64,000 nt of DNA from Malania oleifera (GCF_029873635.1 NC_080419.1:68750323-68814322), one strand, 5' to 3'. Shown: positions 24,836-37,915, counted from the stretch's first letter. Notes: generated by a model not told the origin, from the sequence alone. Numbers and translations: made by a program.

Positions 24836-26503
24836 ATCCGATAACTACTTTTGGTATCCAGATTTTCTTGGGTCCATAGGGGTTAGTACTAGATTCTCTT
24901 TTGACTTTCCAAACTTTCTTAATTTTGACATTTTATTTTTGAAAGGACAGTCAAATTTTATGTGACCCAACCTCTTACAATTAAAACATTTAATATTTCT
25001 ATGATAGTCTTTAGTTGGAACATACAATTTTGACTCACTTACAAAATATCCCATGTAGAGATGTTTCTGTTTTATATTCTCCTTCCCATTAAAACCAACA
25101 CCTTCCTTCTCTAGAGAATTTCTTTGAGCTCCTAGGAGTTTTTCAAAGTTATTTTGACCTTCAGTAAATTTACAAATAATCTTAGATTTATCTTTCAAAT
25201 TCTTTTCCAACTCCTCAATTTTCAAATCCTTGTCTTTCATGAGAGATGCATAAGATTCATTTTGGCGTTCAACTAACTTTGAAAATTCTTTTAATTTTAA
25301 TTTCAAACCAGAGTTTTTCTCATTTATTTTCACAAGCATTTTAAGGGTATACAGATTTTCCTGAGGTAATTCATTATAAGAAAGCATGCTATTTTCATTT
25401 TCTGAATCACTTGAATAGTAAGATGAAGCTAAACAAAAAGATTGTACCTCGTGCTCATCGTGAGCCATCAGACATAGATTCGCAATCTCGTCATCACTGG
25501 ATTCAGATTCTAAACTACTGGTAGTGTGTGTGTGTCCTAACCCACTTTTAGAGCCTTCTTCTTCTTTTTCTTAGACACTTTTTTCAGTTGGGGACAATCC
25601 GGCTTGATGTGCCCAAATTCTCTACAGTTATAACACATGGGGGGATCATCTTTTTGCTTCCTTTTGCTCGACTCTCCCTTTTCTGCTTTTGAGCCCTTGA
25701 ATTTTTTGGTGTATTTCTTGTTCTTTCTCATGAACTCTCCAAATTTCTTAGTGATGAGTGTCATGTTATCATCTAATTCTGAATCACTTTCGTCACTGGA
25801 GTAATGAGATGATGCCTTAAGTGTTGTGGCTTTCTTTGCTTTAATTTTTTCATTCTTCCTCTCATTTATTGCAAGCTCATAGGGGATGAGCGGTCCAATT
25901 AGTTCATCAACAGACATCTCCCTAAGATTTCTCCCTTCTGCTATTGCGGTAGCTTTAGCTTCCCAAACTGGTGGTAGTTCCCTGAGTATTTTCTCGATCA
26001 ACTCATAAGTAGGGTAAGATTTACCAAGAGCATTTAAAGAATTCGTGGTGTGTGTGAATCTAGTGTACATGGATTGAATAGATTCATTAGCAGTCAATTT
26101 AAATGCTTCATACTCATTAGTGAGCATGTCTACCCTACTATCTTTTACTTCCTTAGTACGTTCATATGTAACTTCTAATTTTTCCTAAATCTCTTTAGCA
26201 GAATTACATGTCATTACCCTATTAAACTCATTTACATCTAGTGCACAGAATAACATATTCATTGTAGTAGCATTTATTTGCACAGATTTCTAGTCCTCTT
26301 CAATATACTCATCTTCAGTTTTGGGTACATTAACCTTATCAACTACTTTCATAGGGACATGGTTTCCTTTGGAAACAATTTTCCACATTTAAAAGATATA
26401 TACTTATCCTTCTTTTCCAGTAGGTGTAATTTACACCGCAGAAAAAAGGTGGTCTAGTGGACGAGTGTCCCTCACCACATGGAGTTACACCGATGTGTGC
26501 CAT
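24836..26503 (-). pseudogene. gag: Copia-B gag (Sirevirus type), broken
   Basis: It starts at 26503 with MAHIGVTPCGEGHSSTRPPF. A frameshift near 26390 and two stops lie before the open part at 26127-25537 (MLTNEYEAFKLTANESI, LRELPPVWEAKATAI, zinc knuckle CYNCREFGHIKPDC). A further open part at 25468-24845 contains a long charged coiled coil and a second knuckle, CFNCKRLGHIKFDC. The coiled-coil extension and two knuckles match the Sirevirus gag architecture. It is related to the gag of the element at 53543-59700. Confidence 0.9.
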
Positions 26504-26544
26504 CTGATCTTTTTACAAATGAAAAATTAAGTCTATGTAAACCC

Positions 26545-26556
26545 GCTCTGATACCA
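26545..26556 (-). other. Copia-B primer-binding site (tRNA-Met)
   Basis: GCTCTGATACCA on the plus strand (TGGTATCAGAGC on the minus strand), two bases from the LTR that begins at 26559. Identical to the primer site at 2251-2262. Confidence 0.93.
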
Positions 26557-26558
26557 AA

Positions 26559-28812
26559 TGTTAATTCATGTGTAATCCCAAAAGGGGGGGGGTGAATTGG
26601 GTATTTTTAAAACCTTTAAGTTTATTTACCACTTAATGCCAATTTCTATATTTAACAAATTACTTGCAAGGGTTTGAAACTGATTCAAATTATTATTTCA
26701 ATGAATTCTGTTTTACCCAATTAATTATCAAGTGCGTGTGGGATTATTCAACATACACACATGCAAGATAAGTAATGAAATGCGTTGCGGAAATTAAAAG
26801 GAGTACAAGAAGAGAGAAAGCAAACACAGTTTTTATGAGGTTCAGCCAACCCGGCCTACGTCCATACCTTGAGCAACCCACTCAAGGATTCCACTAAATC
26901 CTTGCTCCTTTAACTAGGATGGAGCTTCCCTTACATCCGCTGCTTACAAGAGGCACAGCTTCCTCCTCACCCGGTTCACAACCTGAACCATGATTACAAT
27001 ATAGAATTTTAAATCTGCAGAACAACTCAATATTGCTTCTAACAAAGCTACTGAGTACAATTAAAAGCCTAACACATATCCATATGATGAAACTTGAAGC
27101 TCAGTATGTATGTAACGATATAATCATTATATGAATGATATGATTCACCAAATTTCCCTTTTATCAAATCTCCCAAGATAATTATATAAATAAATGCTTT
27201 GGAGAACATAGGGTTCTAGTTCAAGTTTCTAGATGCACGAATACCAAATGTGATCTTATAAAAAATTTGTTTTGAATATTATAGAGATCAAGATCAATAA
27301 GCTTTATTCCAAATATTCAAAACACAATATGATCTTTGTATATGAATATGTATGTATATATATGTATGATATGTGTTCCAAAGATCAAAACCCAATATAC
27401 TATTTTTTAGAAAATATCCCACGATAAAATATATAGTTATGAACTCTATGGATAAGTGGTTTTGTACTATCGAAAATATCGAATCTTTAAATGAACACTT
27501 GAATCGAATAATATTGAACCAATGACAAAACTTTTCTCAAGTAGTGATCTTGTCAAAACAATCTAATATAAGCACACTCAAGATCAAACTCTCAAATAAT
27601 ATTCAATAATGGATTTTGAGATGAAAAGCTCTTTGAGAATAAATATTAACAAGCAAATCGATTTAGATGAAAAACTCTTTGAGAATAAATATTAACAAGC
27701 AAATCGATTTACCAAACCTCAATACCAAGTTGAATGCACAACGATTGTTAGAATGCCTTTTGTAGATCAATGTAGCCTTAGCTCATATTTGGCGTAAAAG
27801 CTTTGAAATCTCAAGCAAAAATTTCAGCAGTGTGTTTAAAATTCTCCCAAGTTGTGCTAAACGTTCAATTCACTCAATCGTATGCCAAAAGTTCTTTTTC
27901 TTGGGGGCACTAGGGCTTAGATGTTGATTATATAGATAACCTTGCCCTTAGGATGAGTCTTAACCGTTGGATCAACTTGATTAAAAAATAACTTGCATGT
28001 TCTCTCATTAAAAATTAAAATTTTAACCTTCACACGGGTTCCGACAACTGAGGGTTGAGGCTCAAATGATTGAAGTTCTTTAGAGTTTCAAAAAATTAAC
28101 GTGGACACAGGGTCAGACGTTTGAAGTTGGGGTTCAGACTTCTGAAGTTGCGAGTTCAGACGACTAAAGTCAAGGTTTAGTCTTCTAATATGCTTCTGCC
28201 TGTTTCTGTGTTTCTCCAATAATTCTTCAGACGGCTGAACTTAATCTTTAGTCTTCTCAAGAAATTCTTCAGATGACTGAGCTTAAACTTTGGTCTTTAG
28301 AAGTTGAATTGTCAGACGACTGAGCATACACTTCAGTCTTCTGGTCAGGGAGTTCGGTCTTCTGAATAGAGCATTTTCTAGATTTTTCTTTTTAGTTTCA
28401 AAAATCTATTTTTTCTCCCTTTCTTGCTCTTTTATAAAATATTTTCCATGGTTTTAAAAAATCTCTAAGTCCATAAATATCCCCTAAAGATGTTCATGAG
28501 ATGCGTAAGTCTTAAGGTCAGTCTAGGGTATATTTTGAGCTTCAAATTAAATCATATGAAATTTGTAAATACATTCAGTTCTAAATACCCATTCCTATGA
28601 CGATCTTGAAATTGCCGCTTGCATCTTCATTCTTCAACTATTTTAGTTCCATGGATTGTGTCAGGATGTATATACTCTAATCTTCATGGCTTCCATGACT
28701 TTTTAGCCTTTCGTGCATGCTAAATATTGTTCATGTTCACAATCTCAATGCACATATCAAGTTTCAAGTGATTTGTCATTATCAAAACAAGATTGGACTT
28801 ATAGAGTCAACA
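26559..28812 (-). repeat. Copia-B 5' LTR (2254 bp)
   Basis: The plus strand starts TGTTAATTCATG and ends GAGTCAACA, giving TGTT...AACA termini. It is homologous over its length to 18786-21098. It carries the same cluster of CAGACGACTGAA-like motifs at about 28040-28370. Confidence 0.93.
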
Positions 28813-28831
28813 CCCCCCTCTTAGGATTGCA

Positions 28832-29700
28832 TGAAAGCTAATAGACTTGACCTGCTCTAAGGTGGCATTCTTCTTTGAACAAGAACAAGGTTCAGAAGTG
28901 GAGAGACTTAAAAAATTCTTTCTTGAAGCAATATCAGTTTAATGCTAATGTGGCAATTGATCTAATGACTTTGTAAAACATGGAAAAGACAAGCTTTGAG
29001 ACTTCAAGGATAGTGAATAGAAGTGGAGAGAGGTTGCAATAGAAGTGAACTCACTATTATCTAGTACAAAGATGGTGTGTACCTTTGTTGGAACACTAAA
29101 AGACATGTATTATAAGCTAATTCTATAAATCTTATCAAACTTTTCCATAATGGTTGTAATTGGTGAAATAATTGAAAGTGGATTAAAGTTAGGCAAGCTA
29201 ACTAACTACACTACACTAAAGACAGTTGAACAAGTGATCGCAAAATAAAACCTTTATCAAGAAGGAAAAGAAAGAAGGAAGAGATGTCAACGCAGTATCT
29301 TAAGGAAAGGAATATGATCAAACTAGCCAAGACATCTGCACTTATACCACCCAGCCAGTTTTCAATCAATCTACCAATACTTTGAACTTACCTAATTTCA
29401 ACTCAAACTAGAATAATGCCAATTCTTGAGCACGAAGGGAATTCACCATTTTACCCATACCTTTGGTTGAATTTTATCACCAACTAGTGTCACAAGGGAA
29501 AATTGCTCCCGTACCAATGAAACGGAGGCAAAATCCAAGATTGTATAATCCAAATGTATCATGTGAATATTATATGAAACACTCGGACATGCGACAAGCA
29601 CTTGTCTAGAATTAAACACTAAGTGTAGGACTTGATTGATGCCAGCATCTTAAAGTTCGAGTAGGTATATAGGAGATGATACTAATTCTAACGTCGAAAC
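28832..29700 (+). pseudogene. gag: Gypsy G1 gag, C-terminal half
   Basis: The reading resumes with PALRWHSSLNKNKVQKWRDL, then FLKQYQFNANVAIDLMTL and NMEKTSFETS, which continues the capsid domain broken at 16861. Further on, near 29560, CEYYMKHSDMRQ recalls the degenerate zinc-knuckle segment of these gags, followed by a GLD-type linker. It has stops and shifts throughout. Confidence 0.8.
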
Positions 29701-30928
29701 CAACCCATTGCCTAAAAATAATTCTTCTATCAATGCCTTAGAAATATGTGAAGTCTAGAATTGTACATCATCCATCTTCATCACTTACGCCCCAATATAC
29801 ATTCAGTACCAAGCACCACCAATCAATAATGTGGAATCCATCATCATTAAACCACCACCATTCCTATATGCTTCAAACCAAGTCGTGGCATGCACATACG
29901 GTTGAGATAAAAACAAGCCTAGAGGAGGGAGTTAATGTATCCAAATTATCTGGAGTTGGAGATATGACAAGGAGTGGAAGATGTTATACCCTTGAAGAAT
30001 TGGAATGGAAGAGCTAGAGAAGGAGAAAGCACAAGAAGTCAGTGATGGTGAAATGGTCAAGTTTGTCCCGCAACTAAAAATCAACAACGACAACATTGTA
30101 GAAAAGTTGAACAAGACATTAGCATAGATATCCATTCTTAACTTGCTCATATTCTCTGAAAGTCATAGAATTGCTTTAATAAAGGTGTTGAAAGATGCTT
30201 ACATGCCATAAAATGTACCGTTGGATCAATATAAAGAATTGGTCAATGCCATCATAATTGTTAGCAACATTGTCTACACAGATGATAAGATACCGAAAGA
30301 AGGAAGAAGCCATATGAGTCCTCTCCACATAAATGTAAAGCATGGTTAAAAAATCATATCAAAGGTACTAGTTGACAATGGGTTAGCACTAAATGTATGC
30401 CTATATTCTACACTGACAAAATTGGGAATTAACAAGTCAACAATAAAGAGTAGTAATCTAACAATTCGAGCCTTTAATGAAAATATAAGGAAGACTAGGA
30501 GAAATTGATCTTAATATTGAATTTGGACCTTATATATTTAAGGTACCATTCCAAGTAGTAGAGATCATGCCCTCATTCAATATGTTACTAAGAAGACCTT
30601 AGATTCATACAATTTGGATAGTGCCATCAACCCATCATCAAAAGTCAAAATTTATATGAGGAGATCACCAGATCATTGTCAAAAGAGAGGAATGCATTGG
30701 TACTATCAAGCTTGGAATTGTGTCATATGTTGGAATTGAAAAGGAAAGTCCTTCTAATCTCTCGAAAATACATCTCCAATGATTGGAGGAGAAAAGGAGT
30801 TGGTCCTTAAATCAATGCTCAATGAAGTAAGTATCATGACTGCAAAATGATGAAACAAGTATATGAGCCTAGAAAGGGATTAGGAAAGTATCTGCAAGGA
30901 CTTAAAAGACCAATCATATTATTAAAGG
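29701..30928 (+). pseudogene. Gypsy G1 linker and aspartic protease
   Basis: The protease segment at about 30340-30620 reads KVLVDNGLALNVCLYSTLTK (active-site DNGLALN, normally D-G/S-GSSLN), then STIKSSNLTIRAFNEN. Further decayed segments follow, including PSSKVKIYMRR at about 30650. The preceding 600 bp is a weakly coding linker. The open frame at 29748-30017 has no known domain and may be part of this linker. The reading is broken at 30928 by insertion of G2. Confidence 0.72.
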
Positions 30929-32012
30929 TGATTACGCGCTTAAACTGCGTAATTAGGCTTTTTAATTCATGCATTAGGACTTATATTTTTAATTAAATGC
31001 CTAATTAATCTCAATATTTTAATAAGGTGTCCTTTTTATAATATTTGTGCTTTATTGAGTGATTTATGAATTTTGGGCATTTTTCTATTGTAAAACAATT
31101 ATCAGGGAGCTAAAACCGGTATCAATTCGTAATTTGGGCATAACTTTTTCAGATGAGTTCCGATTGAGACAATTCGAAATTTTGGAGATAGATGAGGAGA
31201 TTATCTACAACTTCTGTGTTTTGAGCCTTGAGAGAAACAAGCTCCAAAAGGGTCAAAATTGGCCACGTTCATAGACGAAAAATAAATGAGAAAAAAAGAA
31301 AAAAAATAAAAAATAAAAAAAGGGCTTGATGTGACCTAGCCATGCAGTCGGGTCGGGTCTCATGGATGGGCGAAGGGTTTTCTTTCTTTTTTCTATAAAG
31401 TCTTCCTTTCTCTCTTCCTTGGCAAGTCTCCACACCCTCCCTTGCTTACTCTCCCTAACTCTTCCCTTCTTCCTCCTTCTCTAACCCCCCGCGCAGCACC
31501 CCAACTCCCTGCCTCTCCTTCTCTTTCCTCTCGGCTTCTCTCCCTCAGTCTCCCCTTCTCTTCCCTTTCCTCCTTGCTTTCCTTTTCTTCCCTTTCCTCT
31601 CTCCCTCTCAGCTTCCCTCCCTTAGTCTCCTTCTCTCCCTTCTCTCCACTATCCTTCCCCTCTACTGCTCCTCTCTTTCCTAAAACACTCAACCATACCC
31701 GAGCCCCTCTGCTTCTCCTTCCCTCACCCTGCTGCCTGCTGCAAATGCCCCAACCGAAAGCTGTTGCTAGCCACCACCCCTGCTGCAGCCACATCAAACC
31801 CAACCTAAGAGGCCACTCCTCTCTGTTCCAACCATCACAGCACTGCCGAAATCCTTTGCTACCAACAACAATCACAGCAAAGCCGACTACCACCCTCTAG
31901 CTGCCACTCGAGCTTGCTTCCAGCCACCCTCCAACCAAACTTCCAGCTGCTGCGGCTGCCAAGACCCCGAGAGCCTTTCTTCCAAACGTCCTCCAACCCC
32001 AGGCCACAACCA

Positions 32013-32103
<91 letters not shown>

Positions 32104-32904
32104 TTTTTATTGTTAGTTCAATGTTATTAATTTTTTTATTGACGTTGAATTGAATTTTTAGATGTAGAATATTGTTTAAGGTATTTTATTATTATTGAAT
32201 TTATTTATTTATCTATTTTCTCTCCATTACATTTAGCGATAGATTTAATTAGCAAGTCGAGTTGTTTAATTAATTTAGTAAGGTCCAGTTTGGTTCTAAG
32301 GAAAAAAAAAAAGAATAAAATACAAAAATAAAAAAGTTATTTTTGTTTTTAGAAAATTAAATTAGTTGTCCTTTTAAATTTTAATTTTTTATTGAAGCTC
32401 GATCAGTTAACGTTGGAGTTGTTTAAGAGTTAATTTTTTGTTGAGCTCGTGTTTGCGTTTAAGTTTGGGCTTGATTCAAGTTCTTGATTTTGTTAAAGGT
32501 TCAATTTTTATCACGTATGTTTGGGTTTGTGTGAGTTCATTATTGGGTGTTTTAATTACGTGTTAAAGTTACCGTCTTTAGTTTCTATTCTGAAGGTTAA
32601 CACGTATTTCGATGTCTGCCTGATTAGATGTAGGATTTCCTTTCTTGTTATTTAATTCGGTGTATGCTAGGATTAGGGTTTACTTTGCATGTTCATTTAA
32701 TTTGTCAAAGGAAATCTCAAACAATCTTGAAAATCCTGAACCTGAACTGAGTTCAATAACTTTTTAATTTCAATTGGAAAAACGTAAAATTTGATATTTA
32801 ACTGTATTCCTTGAGGAGATGATCTAGCCTTTGGGCTGAATATTACACAACAGAACTCCTATACTTGGGATAGCTTCCGAGCTGCTCATTTTTCGAGTGA
32901 GTCA
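30929..32904 (+). repeat. G2 5' LTR (1976 bp)
   Basis: Starts TGATTACGCG and ends GAGTGAGTCA. A TATA box (TATAAA, 31394-31399) lies after the GGGTCGGGTCTC region. Downstream is a pyrimidine-rich stretch of about 600 bp ending in a (TC)n run at 32015-32090. The open frames in that stretch on both strands (31393-31900) are low-complexity artefacts. Confidence 0.93.
32015..32090. repeat. (TC)n microsatellite in G2 5' LTR, 76 bp
   Basis: Uninterrupted TC. The same site in the 3' LTR (41343-41377) is only 35 bp long, so the tract changed length after insertion. Confidence 0.97.
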
Positions 32905-32910
32905 AGTTTT

Positions 32911-32928
32911 TGGTGCCGTTGCTAGGGA
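32911..32928 (+). other. G2 primer-binding site (tRNA-Asp type)
   Basis: TGGTGCCGTTGCTAGGGA differs slightly from the canonical Athila/Tat primer site, TGGCGCCGTTGCCGGGGA, which is thought to pair with tRNA-Asp. It lies six bases after the LTR end. Confidence 0.85.
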
Positions 32929-33267
32929 GTGCCAATTTTAATTTCAAATTTTTTGTTTTTCCAATTATTTTTTATTTTTCATTAAATAAAAAAATCAAAA
33001 TCAAAAAAAGTCAAAAAATTAAAAAAAAAATTGAAAATTTTGGAAAAAATTGTATCATGCTTGTTTGCTGCTGTGTTAGTGGATTTCTGCTCTTTGCATT
33101 GATGTTTGATGCCCTGTGTTTGAGATAATTCGAATAGACTGTCTAAAATTTCACCTACCACCTGTAGGGATAAACAAAGCATAGAATATGACTACTCTCC
33201 TGTTAATTTTACGAATGATTCTAAAATTGATTTGAGTAATTTGTTTGACCAATTCTTTAAGGAAGCC

Positions 33268-34900
33268 ATGGCTGCACCTACACCACGTACACTTTAGGAT
33301 TTTCTACAGCCCACACGCACATCTACACCTTCATGCATTGTGTTGCCACAAGATGCACCGAACTTCAATATTAAGCATGGCATGTTATCTGTGATACCCC
33401 AGTTTCACGAGATGGATTCTAAGAATCCATACCAACAGTTGACCGATTTTGAGTTGGTCTACACCACTTTCATTAATAGGGCTGGAATTGATGAATGTAT
33501 CAAACTTCATTTGTTTCACTTTTCTTTGAAAGATAAGGCAAAAATCTGGTTTAATTCTCTGTAACCTAACTCTATTACTAGCTGGGCTGAAATGCAGCGT
33601 GAGTTCTTACATAAGTTCTTTCCTTTTCAAAGAACTCAGTACTTGAAAGAGCAAATCAGTCAGTTCATACAAAAAGATGACGAGACATTTCAGGCTTGCT
33701 GGGAGAGATTCAAGTACCTGATGAACATATGTCCACACCACAAATTCAAATCTTGGAGGTTAGTGAATTATTTTTATACTACTCTAACCCCTGCATGTAA
33801 AAAATTTGTTTAGACTATGTGCAACGGGGAGTTCTTCCACAAGGAACCAGATGCGGCTCTATCACTCTTTGATTATTTAGCTGAGAGTGCCCAACAATGG
33901 AACACACGTCATGAACGGGCACCAATAGTAGCACAACCTCTCAAAGCGATCAGTGGTGGAGGCAGATACGAGGTCAAAAAGGAAACTAGCTTACAGGCTC
34001 TTGTTCCTACGTTGTCTAAGAAACTGAAGGTTATGAAATCCGAAAAAGCGAAAGTGGAGGATTGCTCTATCTTTGAGACCTCAGCCCATAGATCTCAGGG
34101 CTGTCAATTCCTACCAGTATGGCAAGAGAGTTGATCTAATCAGGTGCCATTGGCGAATTGGGTCAAAAAAACACATAATTAGTCGTTCTCAAACACTTAT
34201 AACCCAAGATGGAGGAATCATCTGATCCTCTCATGGAGGAATGATCAGCCCGGTCCATCATCCTCATGGTATCAGTAAGTTCCTCAATCTTACGCACCGC
34301 CTCTGCAACCGACATATCACCTAGTTGCAGCTCCTCAACCGTAGTATCAGCTGCAACAGATTTCTCAGACCTACGCACCAATAGGATTTCAACCAAATTT
34401 AGCTCCTATTCCAGTAAAGAAATCTCCTAATGATGGCATGGCACAGATAGCAAGCATGTTTCAACAATTCATGCAAATTCACGTCACGACCAGCAATCAG
34501 AGTAATCAATCCTTCAGTGAATTAAAAGATGCCATGAATAAGATAAGTACACAGCTGAATACCCTGGAAAAAAGGAAATTCCCTACACAGCCTCAGCTGA
34601 ATCCCTAGGTATATAGACAGCAACACCAACCGGTGTACGATGTTTCAGGGGATGCTTTTGAGTCAACTAAGGCAGTTATTACCTTGCGAAGCGGAAAAGA
34701 AGTTGCCCGTTCTAAAATGCCCACTGATCAACAAACTATTGCTCCCGCCCCTGATGTGACATCTGAGCCAAATGAGGGACAAAAAAAATCAGATGAAGCT
34801 AGCTCAAGTTTAACAAAGTCAGATAATAAGGAGGATGAGTCGGTTAAGGAGTATCAACCTGTGGTATCCTATCCTTAGCGGTTGATATCTGATCAAAAGA
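33268..34900 (+). pseudogene. gag: G2 gag (Athila-like), broken
   Basis: It starts near 33268 with MAAPTPRTL and a stop, then DFLQPTRTSTPS. The open stretches are 33340-33564 (MLSVIPQFHEMDSKNPYQQL, DKAKIWFNSL), 33592-33813 (MQREFLHKFFPFQRTQYLKE, WERFKYLMNICPHH) and 33817-34134. A proline-rich linker follows (34150-34400, with YNPRWRNH, QTYAPIGFQPN). The C-terminal part runs to about 34878 (MAQIASMFQQFMQI, AVITLRSGKEV). The last motif (TLRSGK) is typical of the gag-protease junction in Athila/Tat elements. At least four stops are seen. Confidence 0.85.
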
Positions 34901-34989
34901 ATAAGTATCACACTAAGATCCAAGAAATATTCAAATTAGGTAAAAATCAACATCCCACTTCTAGAGGCCATACAGCAAATCCCTGCATA

Positions 34990-35705
34990 TGCAAAATTTC
35001 TGAAAGACCTATGCACGGTAAAACAGAAATTGAACGTGAAGAAAAAGGCTTTCTTGACTGAGCAAATTAACGTGTTGATATTAAGTCAGAATCCGAAGAA
35101 GCTTAGAGACCCTAGTTCTCCCACCATTTCGATCATGATTGGTGAATCTCGTATTAGAAGAGCTCTACTTGATCTGGGAAGTAGCGTGAACCTGCTCCCG
35201 TTTTCGATATATGAACAACTGGGTTAAGGTGAGTTGAAGAAAACTACTATGATGCTTCAGTTAATAGACAAATCCGTAAAAGCTTCACAAGGCATTGTTG
35301 AGGATGTATTGATTCAAGTCGACAAATTTTACTACCTAGTGGACTTCATTGTTCTGGACATATAGCAACCTGTTTCCACCATATATCAGGGCCCTATTAT
35401 TCTTGGCTGACCATTCCTTGCTACTTCTAATGCCTTAATTAACTATCGAAGCAGAGTACTCAAGCTCACATTCAAAAACATGACACTAGAAATGAACGTG
35501 TTTAATAATACGCCGACGTGGTGTGATGATTCGGAAGTACACGCATTAGATGTGTTAGATGACTTGGATACGCTGGAGTTGTTTTCAGCATTTGGTCCTA
35601 ATGGTGCATTTGACAATGAAGCTCTTGAACAACCTGACGTAATTGATGAGAAAGTTCCATTGATTAGCGCGTTACTTGAATCAGAGGGGCAGTCCACAGA
35701 GATAG
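34990..35705 (+). pseudogene. G2 aspartic protease, broken
   Basis: MNVKKKAFLTEQINVLIL at 35030, then RRALLDLGSSVNLLPFSIYE holds the protease active-site region, with LGSS in place of the usual GASS. It continues after a stop with VDFIVLDI, GPIILG and PFLATSNALI. The next open part, from 35480 (MTLEMNVFN), is the usual acidic linker toward RT. The reading is interrupted at 35705 by a solo LTR and resumes in frame at 37921. Confidence 0.82.
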
Positions 35706-37915
35706 TGTTGACCCTATGGGTCATACCCTGTTTTGATTATGAAAAATACTCAGATATTTAATGTCTGCCGAGTTGGTGTGCAGGTTTATCTTGGTGGTAT
35801 TATATGATGGCACTTGAAGACCCGAAAGAAATTAAAGATCCTGAAGACCCTAGTTATAATTTAATTGTTGTATTGTATTTCATTTTTATGCAAAGGGTTT
35901 GTAATAGTAAGTAGGATCTGGCTAGTAATAATTGCATCCATCACCTGCATGATTTAATAGGTAAGCTCAAAATGAAAATGACCTTAGATAGACCTTAGGG
36001 AGTCGACCGACACCAGATTTTTTTGGTGTCTTCAAAAAGACCTTGAAATGACCCTAGGACACTCACTCATGCATACATATGATTGATCATTTGATTAGGG
36101 TGATTGAATTCTTGGAAAAGGACCGAATTGCACTAAATGTGCACCTTCGGTCGATCGGCAATTCAAAATCATTTTGCCCTCGGTCGACCGAGCCTCCTAG
36201 GAAGTCAACATTGACTTCCTGGTCGATCGAGAGAAAATTGTATACCACCAACCTGGTTAACCGAGTTCCCATGTGTGGGAACCCAACAGTCTGGTCGACT
36301 GACCAGTCTAGTTCAAAATGACCCTGGTCGACCGAACCTCGGACATACTAAAAAATCGCCTGGGACACACATGTCCGATTGACTGAACGGGCAGTTCAAT
36401 TTTTGCCCGGTCGACCGAGCCCTAAGAACTTAGGTCAACCAAACTTGTCTTGGTCAACCGGTGCTCTAGGGTTGGTTCAAATTTTTTTACCACAGTTAGC
36501 TCATTTAAACAGAATTAATTTAATTAAATATTACTAACTTTTCTAATTATTCCATTTGTATCCTTAATGGTTATATTTGTGAGGATGTCTATAAATACCC
36601 CTTCATTTGGAATAATTAATAAGAGAATTAGCAATCTTGATTAGGAGAAATTCCTTGAAATTCCAAAATCCATAATACTCATTTTTAGCCTCCAACATTT
36701 ATTCTTACTAGTTCTTACAACTCAAAATATCTTTTGTAAGTGTGATTTAAGTGTTGTTGTTCCATAAGGATTGCTCTCTCAAAATTGTGTTTGTGTGAGA
36801 CTATTTTATTTGAGAGCACATCCTCAAGTGTTCTTAGGGGGCTTTATCAATAAGTATTTCCTAAGAAGACTTCGTCGGAGTTTCTGAGTATTGCATCGTC
36901 ATTGCAATATCTTGAGAAGTTTGTATTTGATTTTGATTGCAAAAATTCTTTTCAAATCACTTTCAAATATCTAGTGTGTATCATCTTGATAAATCTTTGA
37001 AGAGATATTTGTTTGTGTGATAAAAATCTTTGTTGCAATATTCTTTGATTTATATTATTCATTGAATACAAAGATTAAACTCTTTTTGCAAACCAAACAT
37101 ATACATTACTTGAGCATCATAAGATTTAGAAAATCTGCTGATTGAAAATATATATATATATGTTGTTTGGCTAATATCTTTGTTTGAGCACTTTGATTAA
37201 ATACATATTGTGATACAAAGATTATAGTTATTGCACTCTCACGTACTGATTACATCGATAGCAAATATTTATTTGAGAGTACATATTAAACCAAATTAAG
37301 TTACTTCATTATATCATATTGGTGGTGTATGTGATTGCACGTAATTGGGTACACATCTACTTTACTTGAAAGCATAATCATTGTACCATTTTGTTAATTG
37401 TGAACATACTGTTGTATTTCCAGGCACGAGCCTGAAAAGGGAGACTAGCCCTATGAAATAGTTCCGAATTGGCTTAAACCCGTTTAGGAAAGCTAGGTGC
37501 ACCATCTTGTTAAGGTGTAGGTTGAGGTCAGCCCCACTAATTGACCTGGTTGTAAAGGTTGAAGTCAACCTTGTGGTAATTGACCTGGTTGTAATTAGTG
37601 ACGCTCCACCCGTTAAGTGAGTCATTAGTGGAATCCTCGAGCTTGCGAGCTAGAGGCGGGGACGTAGGCACAGTTGGCTCTAATAACATATCGTGTGCTT
37701 GTTTATATTTCTACACTTTATATTTACCGCACATGTATGTTATGGTGTGAATGATGAACTTGATTTAAATTTCTGCACATTATATTATTGGCGCATTTGG
37801 AATTGCATAGAAAGACCCTAGGTTGTATTATATGGGTATTTCATTTAACCTAGGAGATAAATTTTAAAATTCCAATTCACCCCCCCCCTTTCTTGGAAAT
37901 ACACCAATTCCAACA
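35706..37915 (+). repeat. Sirevirus-type solo LTR inside G2 (2210 bp)
   Basis: Starts TGTTGACCCTATGGGTCATA and ends ACACCAATTCCAACA. The exact 5-bp duplication GATAG flanks it at 35701-35705 and 37916-37920. It is related to LTR-A at 16862 and to the LTRs of the element at 53543. It holds a dense cluster of GGTCGACCGA-like motifs (36120-36470). No internal region is present. Confidence 0.92.

Larger units (their letters stand above)
18786..28812 (-). mobile_element. Copia-B: near full-length Sirevirus-type (Copia) retrotransposon
   Basis: About 10 kb, minus strand. The LTRs are at 26559-28812 (5') and 18786-21098 (3'). A primer site abuts the 5' LTR, and a polypurine tract abuts the 3' LTR. 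The internal order is gag, protease, integrase, RT and RNase H, which is the Copia order. The gag has a coiled-coil extension and two zinc knuckles, as in Sireviruses. It sits in the C-rich end of LTR-A. The flanks are CCCCT (18781-18785) and CCCCC (28813-28817), a near-match. A handful of stops and shifts inactivate it, but the overall structure is complete. Confidence 0.92.
16862..28831 (+). repeat. Sirevirus-type solo LTR (LTR-A), split by Copia-B
   Basis: The LTR pieces are 16862-18785 and 28813-28831, together about 1.94 kb. The left end reads TGACTTTGTTGATCTGATAG and the right end CTCTTAGGATTGCA, giving TG...CA termini. TGAAAG stands immediately before it (16856-16861) and after it (28832-28837), a six-base target duplication. 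It is related to the LTR at 35706 (shared phrases such as TTTTGATYATGA and GGGAGACTAG) and has the same cluster of GGGCACCCGAACC-like motifs (17250-17610). No internal region or second LTR is present, so it is a solo LTR from LTR-LTR recombination. Confidence 0.85.

Noticed and set aside
31393..31900. Long open frames on both strands rich in Glu/Arg/Gly or Ser/Leu/Pro.
   Set aside because: They are translations of a pyrimidine-rich LTR segment, and the homologous segment in the 3' LTR gives different broken frames.
34163..34396. 77-residue open frame on the minus strand within G2.
   Set aside because: The plus strand here encodes the expected proline-rich gag linker (YNPRWRNH, QTYAPIGFQPN). 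The minus frame is a shadow.
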